From: Patescibacteria group bacterium
Lineage (GTDB): Bacteria; Patescibacteriota; Minisyncoccia; Phycocordibacterales; PALSA-1337
Reading direction: 5' to 3'
Assembly: GCA_028865095.1 (NCBI GenBank)
Contig: JAGWLA010000001.1
Location: 201,806 to 236,652, forward strand
DNA: 34,847 nucleotides
A program made the position numbers and the translations under genes. Each line of letters starts with the position of its first letter. The first letter of the stretch is position 1. Positions 6,130-13,948 of this stretch are shown here, one piece after another. A model generated the notes under the pieces. It saw only the letters and a list, made by a program, of their open reading frames with translations. It was not told where the DNA came from and made no database searches.

Positions 6130-8538
6130 ATGCGCCCCGAACATGACATGCCGATCCCTCTGAAAGGCCTCACCGAAGCCAAAGCCAAGGAGCTCCTCGC
6201 CCAGTACGGGCCGAACACCATCGAAGAGAAGAAGCGCTCGCTCTTCTCCCGCCTCTGGAAGTCGGTCGCGTCGGTGATGTCGCTCATGTTCGTCGCCGCG
6301 GGCGGGCTCTCCCTCTGGGCGGGCGAGGGCAGCGACGCCGCCATCATCGGCGTCCTCTTCCTGACGAACGTCGGCGTCGGCGTCTGGCACGAAGCCAAAG
6401 CGGACAACGCTCTCGAGAAGCTCAAGGAGAAGCTCGCGGTCGTGGTCAAGACGCTGCGCGACGGGTCCTGGAAGGACCTGCCGTCGGCTGCGCTGGTGCC
6501 CGGCGACGTGATCGAGCTCACGACCGGGAGCCTCATCCCTGCGGACATATCGTTCGCCGACGCTCGGAACGTCTCCGTCAACGAGGCGGTGGTGACGGGA
6601 GAGTCCCTCCCGAAGGAGAAGAAGACGGGCGACAAAGGCTATTCCGGGTCGTTCGTGTCGACCGGCTTCGCCCATGCCACGGTGGAGGCGACCGGCACGC
6701 GGACGTATTTCGGCACGACCATGACCATGGTCGAAGGGGGCCGCCGCCGCAGCCAGCTCGAAAAGGACATCATATCGATATCCCGCTTCCTCTCCATCGT
6801 CAGCCTCGCCATCATGGCCGTCCTTACGGCGGTCCTTCTCGGAGCCCACGAGCCTTTGCTGAAGATCGCCACTCTCGACGTCTCCATGCTCATCGCCGGC
6901 ATCCCCGTGGCCTTGCCGACGGTCATGACGCTCATCATATCGGTCGGCATCATGGAGCTGGCCAAGCGGGCGGTCATCGTCCGCCGCCTCTCGTCCCTCG
7001 AAGACCTGGCCGACGTCAACCTGCTCCTGTCCGACAAGACGGGGACCCTTTCCGAGAACGTCATCAAGGTCGCCAAGATGGAGGCCGTCGCCCCCGGCGT
7101 CTCCGCCGAGCGCGTCTGGTCCCTGGCTCTCGCGGCCGCGCCGCGCCCTAATTCCAACCCGCTCGACATCGCCATCGAGTCGAAGGCCCGCGAGCTAAAG
7201 ATAGCGGCTCTTCCGGTGGAGGATTTCATCCCGGGAGATTCGGAGCGCAAGCGCACCACCGCTTTCGTCACGGAAGGAGGCGTCCGCAGGGCCGTCTCTC
7301 TCGGCGCGCCGCAGACCATCAGGGCGCTCGCTTCCATGGACGCCCCGACTGCGGAGCGCTACGACGCCCTGGTGGCGGGGGCCGCCAAGGAAGGGTTCAG
7401 GGTGCTGGCGCTCGCGGCCAGCCCTGACGGGGAAGAGAAGGGCATGCGCATGCTCGCCGTCTTCTTCTTGGCCGACGCCATCAGGGCGGATGCGCGCGAG
7501 ACCATCGATTTCATGAATGAGTACGGCATCAAGGTCAAGATGGTGACCGGCGACGGCCGCGACGTCGCCGCCCACGTGGCTGCCGAGCTCGGCCTTCCCG
7601 GGAGGATCGTCGAACGGGTCGAGCTCGAAGGACGCCCTTCCGAGGTGAAGGAGGCTTTCCCGGGCGTCGCCGGCTTCGCCGAGGTGATGCCGAAGGACAA
7701 ATACGACGTGGTCATGATGGCGCGCGACATGGGCCGCTATACCGTGGCGGTCACCGGCGACGGAGTGAACGACGTCCCGCCGGTCAAAGCCGCCGACGTC
7801 GGCATCGCCGTGTCGAACGCGGTGGACGCCCTCAAAGGGAGCGCCGACATCGTCCTCACCGAGCCCGGCATCTCCGTCATCAAGGATGCCATCGTCGAGG
7901 CGCGGAAGATCTTCGCGCGCCTCTACAACTACTCCCTCTACCGCATATCGGAGAGCTTCCGGCTGATCGTCACCATCGCCGTGATCGGCGTCATCTTCGG
8001 GACGTACCCTCTGACGCCGGTCCAGATCATCCTCATCGCTCTTCTGAACGACATCCCCATCATATCGCTGGCGTTCGACCGGGTGGCCGTCTCCAAAGCC
8101 CCGTCCGCCGTCGACGCCAAGCGGCGCTTCGCCCTTTCGACGGTGTTCGGCCTGACAGGCATCGCCAACAGCATGATCCTTCTCTGGGTGGCCATCGCCG
8201 TCTTCCATGAGCCGTGGGCCGTCATCCAGACGCTGTTCTTCCTCAAGCTGACCGTCTCGGGCCATATGCTCGTCTATGTCGCCCATACCGAGAGGCCGTG
8301 GGTCAGGTTCTTGCCGTCGAAGCAGGTCATCATCGCGACCATCCTCACCCAGCTCGTCGCCACCGCCATGTCGTTCTACGGCTTCTTCACCGCCCCGATC
8401 TCGTGGAGGCTCATCTTCTTCGTCTGGATATGGTCTTTCTTCTGGATGCAGATCGCCGAATTGTCCAAGCAGTGGTATCACCGGCTCACCGACCGGCCTT
8501 CGCCGCCCGCTCCCGCGCCTGCGCCCGCTCGCGCCTGA
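6130..8538 (+). CDS. P-type H+-ATPase (P3A, plasma-membrane type)
   Basis: An 802-residue P-type ATPase. In order: an N-terminal cation-ATPase segment (LKGLTEAKAKELLAQYGPN), actuator domain with TGES, the phosphorylation site SDKTGTLSEN (Asp302), nucleotide-domain motif VTGDGRD, the hinge TGDGVNDVPPVKAADVG, and a C-terminal membrane bundle with LNDIPIISLAFDRV. The last motif matches the helix-6 Asn-Asp of P3A proton pumps, and the length fits this class better than heavy-metal or Ca2+ pumps. The tail is Pro/Ala-rich. The pump would energise the membrane by ATP hydrolysis. Start 6130 is supported by TACAAT; ATG 6067 would add 21 residues. It stands alone, divergent from the DUF3298-like gene. 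Confidence 0.9.
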   Translation: MRPEHDMPIPLKGLTEAKAKELLAQYGPNTIEEKKRSLFSRLWKSVASVMSLMFVAAGGLSLWAGEGSDAAIIGVLFLTNVGVGVWHEAKADNALEKLKEKLAVVVKTLRDGSWKDLPSAALVPGDVIELTTGSLIPADISFADARNVSVNEAVVTGESLPKEKKTGDKGYSGSFVSTGFAHATVEATGTRTYFGTTMTMVEGGRRRSQLEKDIISISRFLSIVSLAIMAVLTAVLLGAHEPLLKIATLDVSMLIAGIPVALPTVMTLIISVGIMELAKRAVIVRRLSSLEDLADVNLLLSDKTGTLSENVIKVAKMEAVAPGVSAERVWSLALAAAPRPNSNPLDIAIESKARELKIAALPVEDFIPGDSERKRTTAFVTEGGVRRAVSLGAPQTIRALASMDAPTAERYDALVAGAAKEGFRVLALAASPDGEEKGMRMLAVFFLADAIRADARETIDFMNEYGIKVKMVTGDGRDVAAHVAAELGLPGRIVERVELEGRPSEVKEAFPGVAGFAEVMPKDKYDVVMMARDMGRYTVAVTGDGVNDVPPVKAADVGIAVSNAVDALKGSADIVLTEPGISVIKDAIVEARKIFARLYNYSLYRISESFRLIVTIAVIGVIFGTYPLTPVQIILIALLNDIPIISLAFDRVAVSKAPSAVDAKRRFALSTVFGLTGIANSMILLWVAIAVFHEPWAVIQTLFFLKLTVSGHMLVYVAHTERPWVRFLPSKQVIIATILTQLVATAMSFYGFFTAPISWRLIFFVWIWSFFWMQIAELSKQWYHRLTDRPSPPAPAPAPARA

Positions 8539-8599
8539 CGGCCGCCCGATGCGTCATGCGGCTTGACGGCGCCCGCTTGACGGCGCCGGAGCTTCCGTG

Positions 8600-8605
8600 T
8601 ATCAT
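8600..8605 (+). promoter_or_regulatory. -10 box TATCAT, leaderless start at 8612
   Basis: TATCAT is followed by six bases and ATG 8612. This favours 8612 over an in-frame GTG at 8597 that overlaps the box. Just upstream, at 8563-8588, GCTTGACGGCGCC occurs twice in tandem. Confidence 0.6.
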
Positions 8606-8611
8606 TCAAAT

Positions 8612-8890
8612 ATGGCTTTGAACGTAAAGAAGCTCGCTGAGCTCCTGAAAGCGGCGGGGAACGAGTCCCGGCTCGAGATCCTCTGCCTCATGGGCCAGAA
8701 GCCCGGGAGATGCGTCTCCGAGCTGTCAGGCGAGCTGGGCCTCTCCGTGGCCGTGGTCTCGCATCATATGCGGGCCCTGGCCAGAGCCGGCGTCCTCACG
8801 GCCGAGAAGGACGGAAAGCGGGTATGCTACCGCTTCGCCCGCAAGGGGATAGGGAAGGAATTACAAGCGCTGGTGTGTAAATACATATAG
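8612..8890 (+). CDS. ArsR-family winged-helix transcriptional regulator
   Basis: A 92-residue winged-helix protein: LAELLKAAGNESRLEILCLM (first helices), the recognition region ELSGELGLSVAVVSHHMRALARAGVL, and a wing EKDGKRVCYRFA. This is the ArsR/SmtB fold. Cysteines occur at LEILCLM, GRCVSEL, RVCYR and ALVCKYI, but no clear classical metal site (ELCVCDL) is present; thiol or redox sensing is possible. Thioredoxin follows six bases later, so the pair may be an operon and the regulator may control it. The GTG 8597 start would place the promoter inside the gene and is less likely. Confidence 0.85.
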   Translation: MALNVKKLAELLKAAGNESRLEILCLMGQKPGRCVSELSGELGLSVAVVSHHMRALARAGVLTAEKDGKRVCYRFARKGIGKELQALVCKYI

Positions 8891-8896
8891 AATGCC

Positions 8897-9229
8897 ATGT
8901 CAAAGATCATCGATTCGACCCAGTCAGATTTCGAAGCCGTCGTCCTGAAGTCCGCCGTCCCGGTCCTGGTGGACTTCTGGGCGCCGTGGTGCGGCCCGTG
9001 CGTCATGATGGCGCCCGTCCTCGAAAGCTATGCCGGCGATATGGACGGGAAGGTGCGCGTGGTCAAAGTCAACGTCGACGAGCCCGCCAACCAGGCCCTC
9101 GCCGCCCAGTATCAGATCCGCAGCATCCCGAACATGAAGCTCTTCAAGGCGGGGAAGGTCGTCCACGAGGTGGTCGGCCTGCGCTCGAAAGCGGACCTGG
9201 CAGCCGAGCTCGCGAAAGCGCTCGGCTAG
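8897..9229 (+). CDS. trxA: Thioredoxin
   Basis: A 110-residue classical thioredoxin with the active site WCGPC (Cys32, Cys35) after VLVDFWAPW, and the cis-proline loop IRSIPNMKLFKAG. It reduces protein disulfides in the cytoplasm and is the likely electron donor to MsrA, MsrB and the DipZ membrane protein encoded further along, as in other bacteria. It lies six bases after the ArsR gene; TATAGA at 8886-8891 could also give it its own start. Its TAG stop overlaps the stop of the convergent VanY gene within the four bases CTAG. Confidence 0.95.
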   Translation: MSKIIDSTQSDFEAVVLKSAVPVLVDFWAPWCGPCVMMAPVLESYAGDMDGKVRVVKVNVDEPANQALAAQYQIRSIPNMKLFKAGKVVHEVVGLRSKADLAAELAKALG

Positions 9230-10152
9230 TCGAATATGCTCGCGAGATAGCCGTCGATCGTCCTCTGATCGAGGTCGTAGAGGTGCTTCCCGCTGTCGTG
9301 GAGGTACGTCGCCAGCTTCACGCCGACGAAGCGCCAGTGCCACGGCTCGTATATGTAATACGGGTTGTTGTCAGGGTATGAGAGGGTGAAGCCGTATCTG
9401 TAAGCGTTGGCCGTGAGCCAGGCGTACGCGCCCGTCGCGGCGAAGCGGTCGTCCAGCTGGCCGCCCAAGCCGGGAGCGATGAGGTCGACGGCCGTGCCCA
9501 GCTGATGCTCGGAATAGCCTTGGTCGGCCGAGAAAGTGTTCGCCGTGCCGGCCCCGTAGACGACCGTGTACTGGCTCTTCAGATTGCTCTGGGAATCGAA
9601 CGAGCGGTAGGCCGAGGCGACGTACATGAGCGCGCCGCTCGACGATGCGGCGTCCAGCATGCTCTCGAGCTTGGGCAGCACCTGGGGGATGACCTGTTCA
9701 AGCTTGCTGTCGCTGTATTTATAGGCGTCGGGGATCTCGGCCAGGGCGGCGGGCATGTAGTTCTCGTTCAAGAAGTACACTTTTGAATATTTCTCCAGGA
9801 GCTGCGGGTCGATGGACTGGAGCTTCTGCAGGTCGGACACCGTCGACGACACCGTCGAGAATTGCTGCTGGTACGAGCCGAGCTGCGAGGCGAGCGATCC
9901 GACGTTCTGCCGCTCCTCGGAAAGAGCGTTCGCCAGGGAAGCATGGGTGGCGACGATGGAGCTTTGCAGCCCGGCGGTGGTGCTCGACAGATCGGCTTCC
10001 AGGGCCGACAGCCGAGCGTCCGTCTCGGCCAGCCGGGCGTCCGTCCGGACGGCGATGCCGTGCGCGTACCAGGCGTCCACGCCGCTGCCGACTGCCGCGG
10101 CCGCGAGGGCCGCTCCGGCGATCCATTGCCATGCGGGTCCGATCGATCTCAT
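9226..10152 (-). CDS. VanY-type D-alanyl-D-alanine carboxypeptidase (M15B)
   Basis: A 308-residue membrane-anchored enzyme. An N-terminal hydrophobic segment (residues 7-24) is followed by a heptad-rich coiled coil to about residue 110, then the peptidase domain. The M15 zinc motifs are present: YSEHQLGTAVDL (S-x-H-x-x-G-x-A-x-D) and EPWHWRFVG. It should trim the terminal D-Ala of peptidoglycan stems outside the cell, and the coiled coil would hold the domain away from the membrane or dimerise it. It is divergent from the FAD oxidase, with 27 bases between starts and a TATGAT box six bases before its ATG. Confidence 0.9.
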   Translation of the reverse strand: MRSIGPAWQWIAGAALAAAAVGSGVDAWYAHGIAVRTDARLAETDARLSALEADLSSTTAGLQSSIVATHASLANALSEERQNVGSLASQLGSYQQQFSTVSSTVSDLQKLQSIDPQLLEKYSKVYFLNENYMPAALAEIPDAYKYSDSKLEQVIPQVLPKLESMLDAASSSGALMYVASAYRSFDSQSNLKSQYTVVYGAGTANTFSADQGYSEHQLGTAVDLIAPGLGGQLDDRFAATGAYAWLTANAYRYGFTLSYPDNNPYYIYEPWHWRFVGVKLATYLHDSGKHLYDLDQRTIDGYLASIFD

Positions 10153-10158
10153 GCCGAT

Positions 10159-10173
10159 ATCATATGGTATAAT
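10159..10173. promoter_or_regulatory. Back-to-back -10 boxes of a divergent leaderless pair
   Basis: Minus strand: TATGAT (10164 to 10159), then six bases, then ATG 10152. Plus strand: TGGTATAAT (10165-10173), then six bases, then ATG 10180. Any -35 elements must lie inside the opposite coding region. Confidence 0.7.
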
Positions 10174-10179
10174 CGGCCT

Positions 10180-11886
10180 ATGTCAATCGAACAAGACCTC
10201 GCAGCGGTCGTCAAAGGAAGCGTCGGCGCTTCCGGCGAAGCCCTTTCTGCCGCGAGCCACGATGCGAGCCTCTTCGAGGTCAGGCCGCGGGCCGTCGTCG
10301 CCCCGAAGGATGTGGACGACCTGAAGGCCTTAGTGAGATATGCGTCCGCGCATGAAGGGGTCAGCCTGACCGGCCGCTCCGCAGGCACCGATATGTCGGG
10401 TGGGCCGCTGACGGAGTCGGTCGTGGTCTCGTTCACGGAGCATTTCAACCATATCAAAGAGGTCGTCGAAGCTCCGCAGGGCGCGCTTCCGGCCCTGCCA
10501 GACGACGTCGCGGGCATCGACGTCGACGTGACCGGCTATGCCGTGACCGAGCCCGGCGTCTATTATCGCGATTTCGACAAGGCCACGCTGGAGAAAGGCG
10601 GCCAGATCATGCCTTCATATCCCGCGTCGCGCGAGCTCTGCACCGTCGGCGGCATGGCGGCCAACAATTCCGGGGGAGAGAAGACGCTGACGTACGGCAA
10701 GACCGAGCGGTATGTCCGCAGGCTCAAGATGGTCTGCGCCGACGGCAACGAATACGAGTTCAAGCCGCTCGCGCCCGCCGAAATGGCGGCCAAGAAGGGG
10801 CTGGCGACCTTCGAAGGCGAGATATACCGCGCGATGTCCGACCTCATCGGCTCGAATCACGGCCTGCTTCAAAAAGCGAAGCCCATCGTCTCCAAGAATT
10901 CCTGCGGCTATTATCTGTGGAACGTCTACGACGAGAAGACGGGCGTCTTCGACCTCTGCAAGATGATCGTCGGCTCGCAGGGCACCCTCGGCCTCATCAC
11001 CGAGATCGAGTATGCCTTGGTGAAGCCGAAGAAGCATTCCCATCTGCTGGTCGTCTTCCTGACCAGCCTCGACCAGCTCGGCGCGACGGCGGAGCGCGTC
11101 CTCGAGCAGAAGCCGGAGAGCTTCGAGTCATACGACGACCAGACGCTCAAAGTGGCGTTCAAATTCCTGCCCCAGCTCATGAAGCAGATGGGCGGCAACC
11201 TGGTCACGCTCGGCCTGGAATTCATGCCGGAGATGATGGCGGTCCTGGAAGGCGGCATGCCCAAGCTCGTGCTCATGGCCGAATTCACCGATGACGACGA
11301 TGCCGCCGCCCTGGCCAAGGCGGTCGCGGCCCGCGAGTCGCTGAAGGGCCTCCACGAGAAGACGCTGGTGACCGCCACGGCCAAGGCCGAGAACAAGTAT
11401 TGGGTCATCCGCCGCGAGAGCTTCAACATGCTCCGGAAGCACATCCACGGCGTGCGCACGGCGCCGTTCATCGACGATTTCGTCGTGCCGCCCGCTTCGC
11501 TCCCCGCGTTCCTGCCGAAGCTGAACGCCCTCCTCGAGCCGTACAAGAAAGACCTGACCTACACCATCGCCGGCCACGTGGGCGACGGCAATTTCCATAT
11601 CATCCCCTTGATGGACCTGAATGACCATGAAAAGACCCAGCGGATCATCCGAGACTTGTCGGTCAAAGTCTACGCGCTCGTCCACGAGTTCCATGGCTCG
11701 ATAACCGGGGAGCACAATGACGGCATCATCCGCACGCCGTTCGTCAAGATGCAGTACGGCGAGAAGGTCTATCGGCTCTTCGAGGAGGCCAAGAAGATAT
11801 GGGACCCGAAAGGCATATTCAACCCGGGCAAGAAGGTCGGCGGGACGCTGGAGTATGCGTTCGACCACATAGTGAAATCGTCATGA
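10180..11886 (+). CDS. FAD-binding oxidase of the GlcD / D-lactate dehydrogenase type
   Basis: A 568-residue flavoprotein of the VAO/PCMH superfamily. N-terminal FAD-binding motifs: VSLTGRSAGTDMSGG and GGMAANNSGGEKTLTYGKT. The C-terminal FAD-oxidase cap has AGHVGDGNFHIIP and GSITGEHNDGI, close to the GHVGDGN and GEHGDG signatures of glycolate and D-lactate dehydrogenases. It probably oxidises a 2-hydroxy acid and passes electrons to a quinone or other acceptor. It lacks the 4Fe-4S CysX2CysX2CysX3CysP motifs of longer family members. Start 10180 is set by TGGTATAAT six bases upstream. The two-domain DoxX-like gene follows with an ATGA overlap, suggesting a joint electron-transfer role. Confidence 0.88.
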   Translation: MSIEQDLAAVVKGSVGASGEALSAASHDASLFEVRPRAVVAPKDVDDLKALVRYASAHEGVSLTGRSAGTDMSGGPLTESVVVSFTEHFNHIKEVVEAPQGALPALPDDVAGIDVDVTGYAVTEPGVYYRDFDKATLEKGGQIMPSYPASRELCTVGGMAANNSGGEKTLTYGKTERYVRRLKMVCADGNEYEFKPLAPAEMAAKKGLATFEGEIYRAMSDLIGSNHGLLQKAKPIVSKNSCGYYLWNVYDEKTGVFDLCKMIVGSQGTLGLITEIEYALVKPKKHSHLLVVFLTSLDQLGATAERVLEQKPESFESYDDQTLKVAFKFLPQLMKQMGGNLVTLGLEFMPEMMAVLEGGMPKLVLMAEFTDDDDAAALAKAVAARESLKGLHEKTLVTATAKAENKYWVIRRESFNMLRKHIHGVRTAPFIDDFVVPPASLPAFLPKLNALLEPYKKDLTYTIAGHVGDGNFHIIPLMDLNDHEKTQRIIRDLSVKVYALVHEFHGSITGEHNDGIIRTPFVKMQYGEKVYRLFEEAKKIWDPKGIFNPGKKVGGTLEYAFDHIVKSS

Positions 11887-13055
11887 AGCCACGTCGACAG
11901 CATTGTCCGGGAGCGGAGAGGATATCGCCCCTCGGAAGCGTTCGGAGCCTTGCAAGGCTCCTCGCCCGGTTCTCGGCGATTTCCCTGCCGGGAAATCGCC
12001 TGCGGATGTCCCTCGGGGCGATATCCTCTTCGCTCCTCATAGCTATGCCGTCGATCGCTTCGGCGCATGAGGTGTATGTGCTCACCCAAGGGCAGATACG
12101 GCAGGCGATCGGCGCGCCGTCGTTCAGCTTGGTGGGGGAGGCGATGGGCCATATCGGAGAGTTCGCCTTCTGGGCCTTCATCGGCGCCCTGGTGGTCGGC
12201 GGGGTCTTCTGGATATCGATCCTGCGCTTCTTAGAGCGCCGCTTCGACCCGATGCTCGTCAGGGCGAGGAGATACGCGACGCTCATCGCTCGCATCACCA
12301 TCGGCATCTCGTTCGTGGCGAGCGCCTGGTATCAGGCGACGTACGGGCCTGAATTGCCGCTCGTCTCCAATTTCGGGCCATGGTCGGGAGCGCTTACCCT
12401 CGCTCTCGCGGCCATCGGCGTCCTGACCATCGTCGGCCTCTATGCCCGGACGGCCGCGCTCGTCGGCCTCGCCATATTCGGCGCGGCGGTATGGCAGCAC
12501 GGCTCGTACATGCTCACGTACGCGAACTATCTAGGGGAGATGATCGTGCTGCTCATCCTCGGCGCGCATGAGTACAGCCTCGATAGCCTCTTGGCTCGGC
12601 GCTCGGGCCGCCGCGGCATGGGAGCGCCCGCATGGCTCGCGAGCATGAAGGGATATCTGGCGCCGAGGAGCTTCGCCATCCTGCGCGTCCTTTTCGGGGT
12701 GGCCCTCATATACGCGTCATATTATGCCAAGATCCTGCACAACAACCTCGCGCTCTTCACGGTCGACCAGTACCACCTCGACAAGATCCTCGGCTTCGAG
12801 CCGCATTTCCTCGTCCTCGGCGCGGCCATCGTCGAGCTCCTGATCGGGACGTTCTTCATCCTCGGCATAGAGATACGCTTCACGGCTCTCTTCTTCCTGT
12901 TCTGGCTGACCCTCTCGCTCATATTCTTCGGCGAAGCGGTCTGGCCTCACCTCATCCTCATCGGCATCCCCATCGCCTACCTCTTCTATGGCTACGACGA
13001 TTATTCCTTGGAGGGCTGGTTCTTCCGCAAGAAGAAGTACGAGCCGGTGCTGTGA
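11883..13055 (+). CDS. DoxX/DoxD-like membrane protein with two four-helix domains
   Basis: A 390-residue (from 11883) or 349-residue (from ATG 12006) integral membrane protein. After a signal-peptide-like SLLIAMPSIASA and HEVYVLTQGQI comes a helix, then two DoxX-type blocks: one with RITIGISFVASAWYQATYG and a second with ILRVLFGVALIYASYYAKI. It ends in a charged tail FRKKKYEPVL. ATG 11883 overlaps the FAD oxidase stop as ATGA, pointing to coupled expression. However, residues up to about 50 from that start are encoded by a nested-hairpin element, and a start at 12006 is possible. A role receiving electrons or quinone from the oxidase is inferred from context only. Confidence 0.7.
   Translation: MKPRRQHCPGAERISPLGSVRSLARLLARFSAISLPGNRLRMSLGAISSSLLIAMPSIASAHEVYVLTQGQIRQAIGAPSFSLVGEAMGHIGEFAFWAFIGALVVGGVFWISILRFLERRFDPMLVRARRYATLIARITIGISFVASAWYQATYGPELPLVSNFGPWSGALTLALAAIGVLTIVGLYARTAALVGLAIFGAAVWQHGSYMLTYANYLGEMIVLLILGAHEYSLDSLLARRSGRRGMGAPAWLASMKGYLAPRSFAILRVLFGVALIYASYYAKILHNNLALFTVDQYHLDKILGFEPHFLVLGAAIVELLIGTFFILGIEIRFTALFFLFWLTLSLIFFGEAVWPHLILIGIPIAYLFYGYDDYSLEGWFFRKKKYEPVL
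11911..12035. repeat. Second nested inverted-repeat element, over a gene N-terminus
   Basis: Arms 11911-11931 and 12015-12035 (21 nt each) pair at 20 of 21 positions; the exception is G opposite T. Inside are hairpin A 11944-11961, an 18-bp perfect palindrome (7-bp stem, loop TGCA), and hairpin B 11975-12000, an 11-bp perfect stem with loop TGCC. The layout is the same as at 5142-5276, although the arm sequences are unrelated. It begins 25 bases after the FAD-oxidase stop, and its right arm encodes part of the signal-peptide-like segment of the next gene. Confidence 0.8.
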
Positions 13056-13078
13056 TATCATCGATCAGTCGACCCGTA

Positions 13079-13084
13079 TATAAT
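13079..13084 (+). promoter_or_regulatory. -10 box TATAAT, leaderless start at 13091
   Basis: TATAAT (in TATATAAT), then exactly six bases, then ATG 13091. No good -35 is seen 17 bp upstream. Confidence 0.7.
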
Positions 13085-13090
13085 AGCCGC

Positions 13091-13903
13091 ATGCCCGCCG
13101 CCTCCCACATCTCCGTCGCGAACCTGACCAAGACCTTCAAAGGCGGCCTTACGGCCGTTGATGGCATCTCCTTCGAAGTGCCGGCCGGCAGCATATTCGC
13201 CTTCCTGGGGCCCAACGGCGCAGGGAAGACCACGACCATCAAGATGCTGACCACTCTGGTCCACCCGACGTCCGGGACCATCCGCCTGAACGGCCTCGAT
13301 CCGGTCGAGAGCCCGCACGACGCGCGCCAATCCTTCGGCATCGTCTTCCAGGACCCGTCGCTCGACGACGAGCTCACCGCCTACGAGAACATGTTCTTCC
13401 ATGCCGGCCTCTATGGGGTGCCGCGGCCGGAGACCGCGGGCAAGATCGAGAGCCTGATGAGGTTCGTCGAGCTCTGGGACAGGAAGGATTCGCCGGTGAA
13501 GACGTTCTCCGGCGGCATGAAGCGCCGCTTGGAGATCGCCCGCGGCCTCCTGCATACGCCGGCCATCCTCTTCTTGGACGAGCCGACCACCGGCCTCGAC
13601 CCGCAGACCAGGAATTACATCTGGAATTACCTGAAGAAGCTCAACGAGGAGCGCGGGCTGACGGTCTTCTTCACCACGCATTACATGGAAGAGGCCGAGC
13701 GCGCCGCCCATCAGGTGGCCATCATCGATCGTGGGAAGATCATCGCCCGCGACACGCCGGCCGCCATCGTGGCGTCGGCCGGCGCCGCCAGCCTCGAGGA
13801 CGCGTTCATCACGCTGACCGGCCGCGAGATCCGCGAGGAAGAGGCGAGCGGCATCGACCATATGCGGGCGATGCGCCAGGCGTTCAGGGGAGGGAGGAGG
13901 TAG
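13091..13903 (+). CDS. ABC transporter ATP-binding protein (DrrA/NatA type)
   Basis: A 270-residue ATPase: Walker A GPNGAGKTT, Q-loop FQDPSLDDELTAYENM, signature FSGGMKRRLEIARG, Walker B ILFLDEPTTGLDP and H-loop TTHYMEEAE. The DDELTAYENM stretch and the EEAERAAHQVAIIDRG region are typical of DrrA-like ATPases that drive ABC-2 permeases in drug or lipid export. The C-terminus has SLEDAFITLTGREI, also standard for the group. No permease is adjacent; the only ABC-2 permease in the window lies 4.8 kb away at 18663, also with its own leaderless promoter. It is probably transcribed alone. Confidence 0.92.
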   Translation: MPAASHISVANLTKTFKGGLTAVDGISFEVPAGSIFAFLGPNGAGKTTTIKMLTTLVHPTSGTIRLNGLDPVESPHDARQSFGIVFQDPSLDDELTAYENMFFHAGLYGVPRPETAGKIESLMRFVELWDRKDSPVKTFSGGMKRRLEIARGLLHTPAILFLDEPTTGLDPQTRNYIWNYLKKLNEERGLTVFFTTHYMEEAERAAHQVAIIDRGKIIARDTPAAIVASAGAASLEDAFITLTGREIREEEASGIDHMRAMRQAFRGGRR

Positions 13904-13948
13904 AGAAACGGCCCGTCTTTAGTAGGCTTTATCGTCACACATACATAT

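Noticed and set aside
7195-8481. 428-codon minus-strand open frame
   Set aside because: Shadow of the P-type ATPase gene, His/Asp/Arg-rich, with no recognisable motif.
8563-8588. Direct repeat GCTTGACGGCGCC x2 as an operator
   Set aside because: Two tandem copies are real but are likely a local slippage duplication; they are not symmetric and lie upstream of the -10 without known meaning.
12632-13090. N-terminal extension of the DrrA-like ATPase
   Set aside because: The frame before 13091 is out of phase with the DoxX-like gene and lies upstream of a perfectly spaced TATAAT box.
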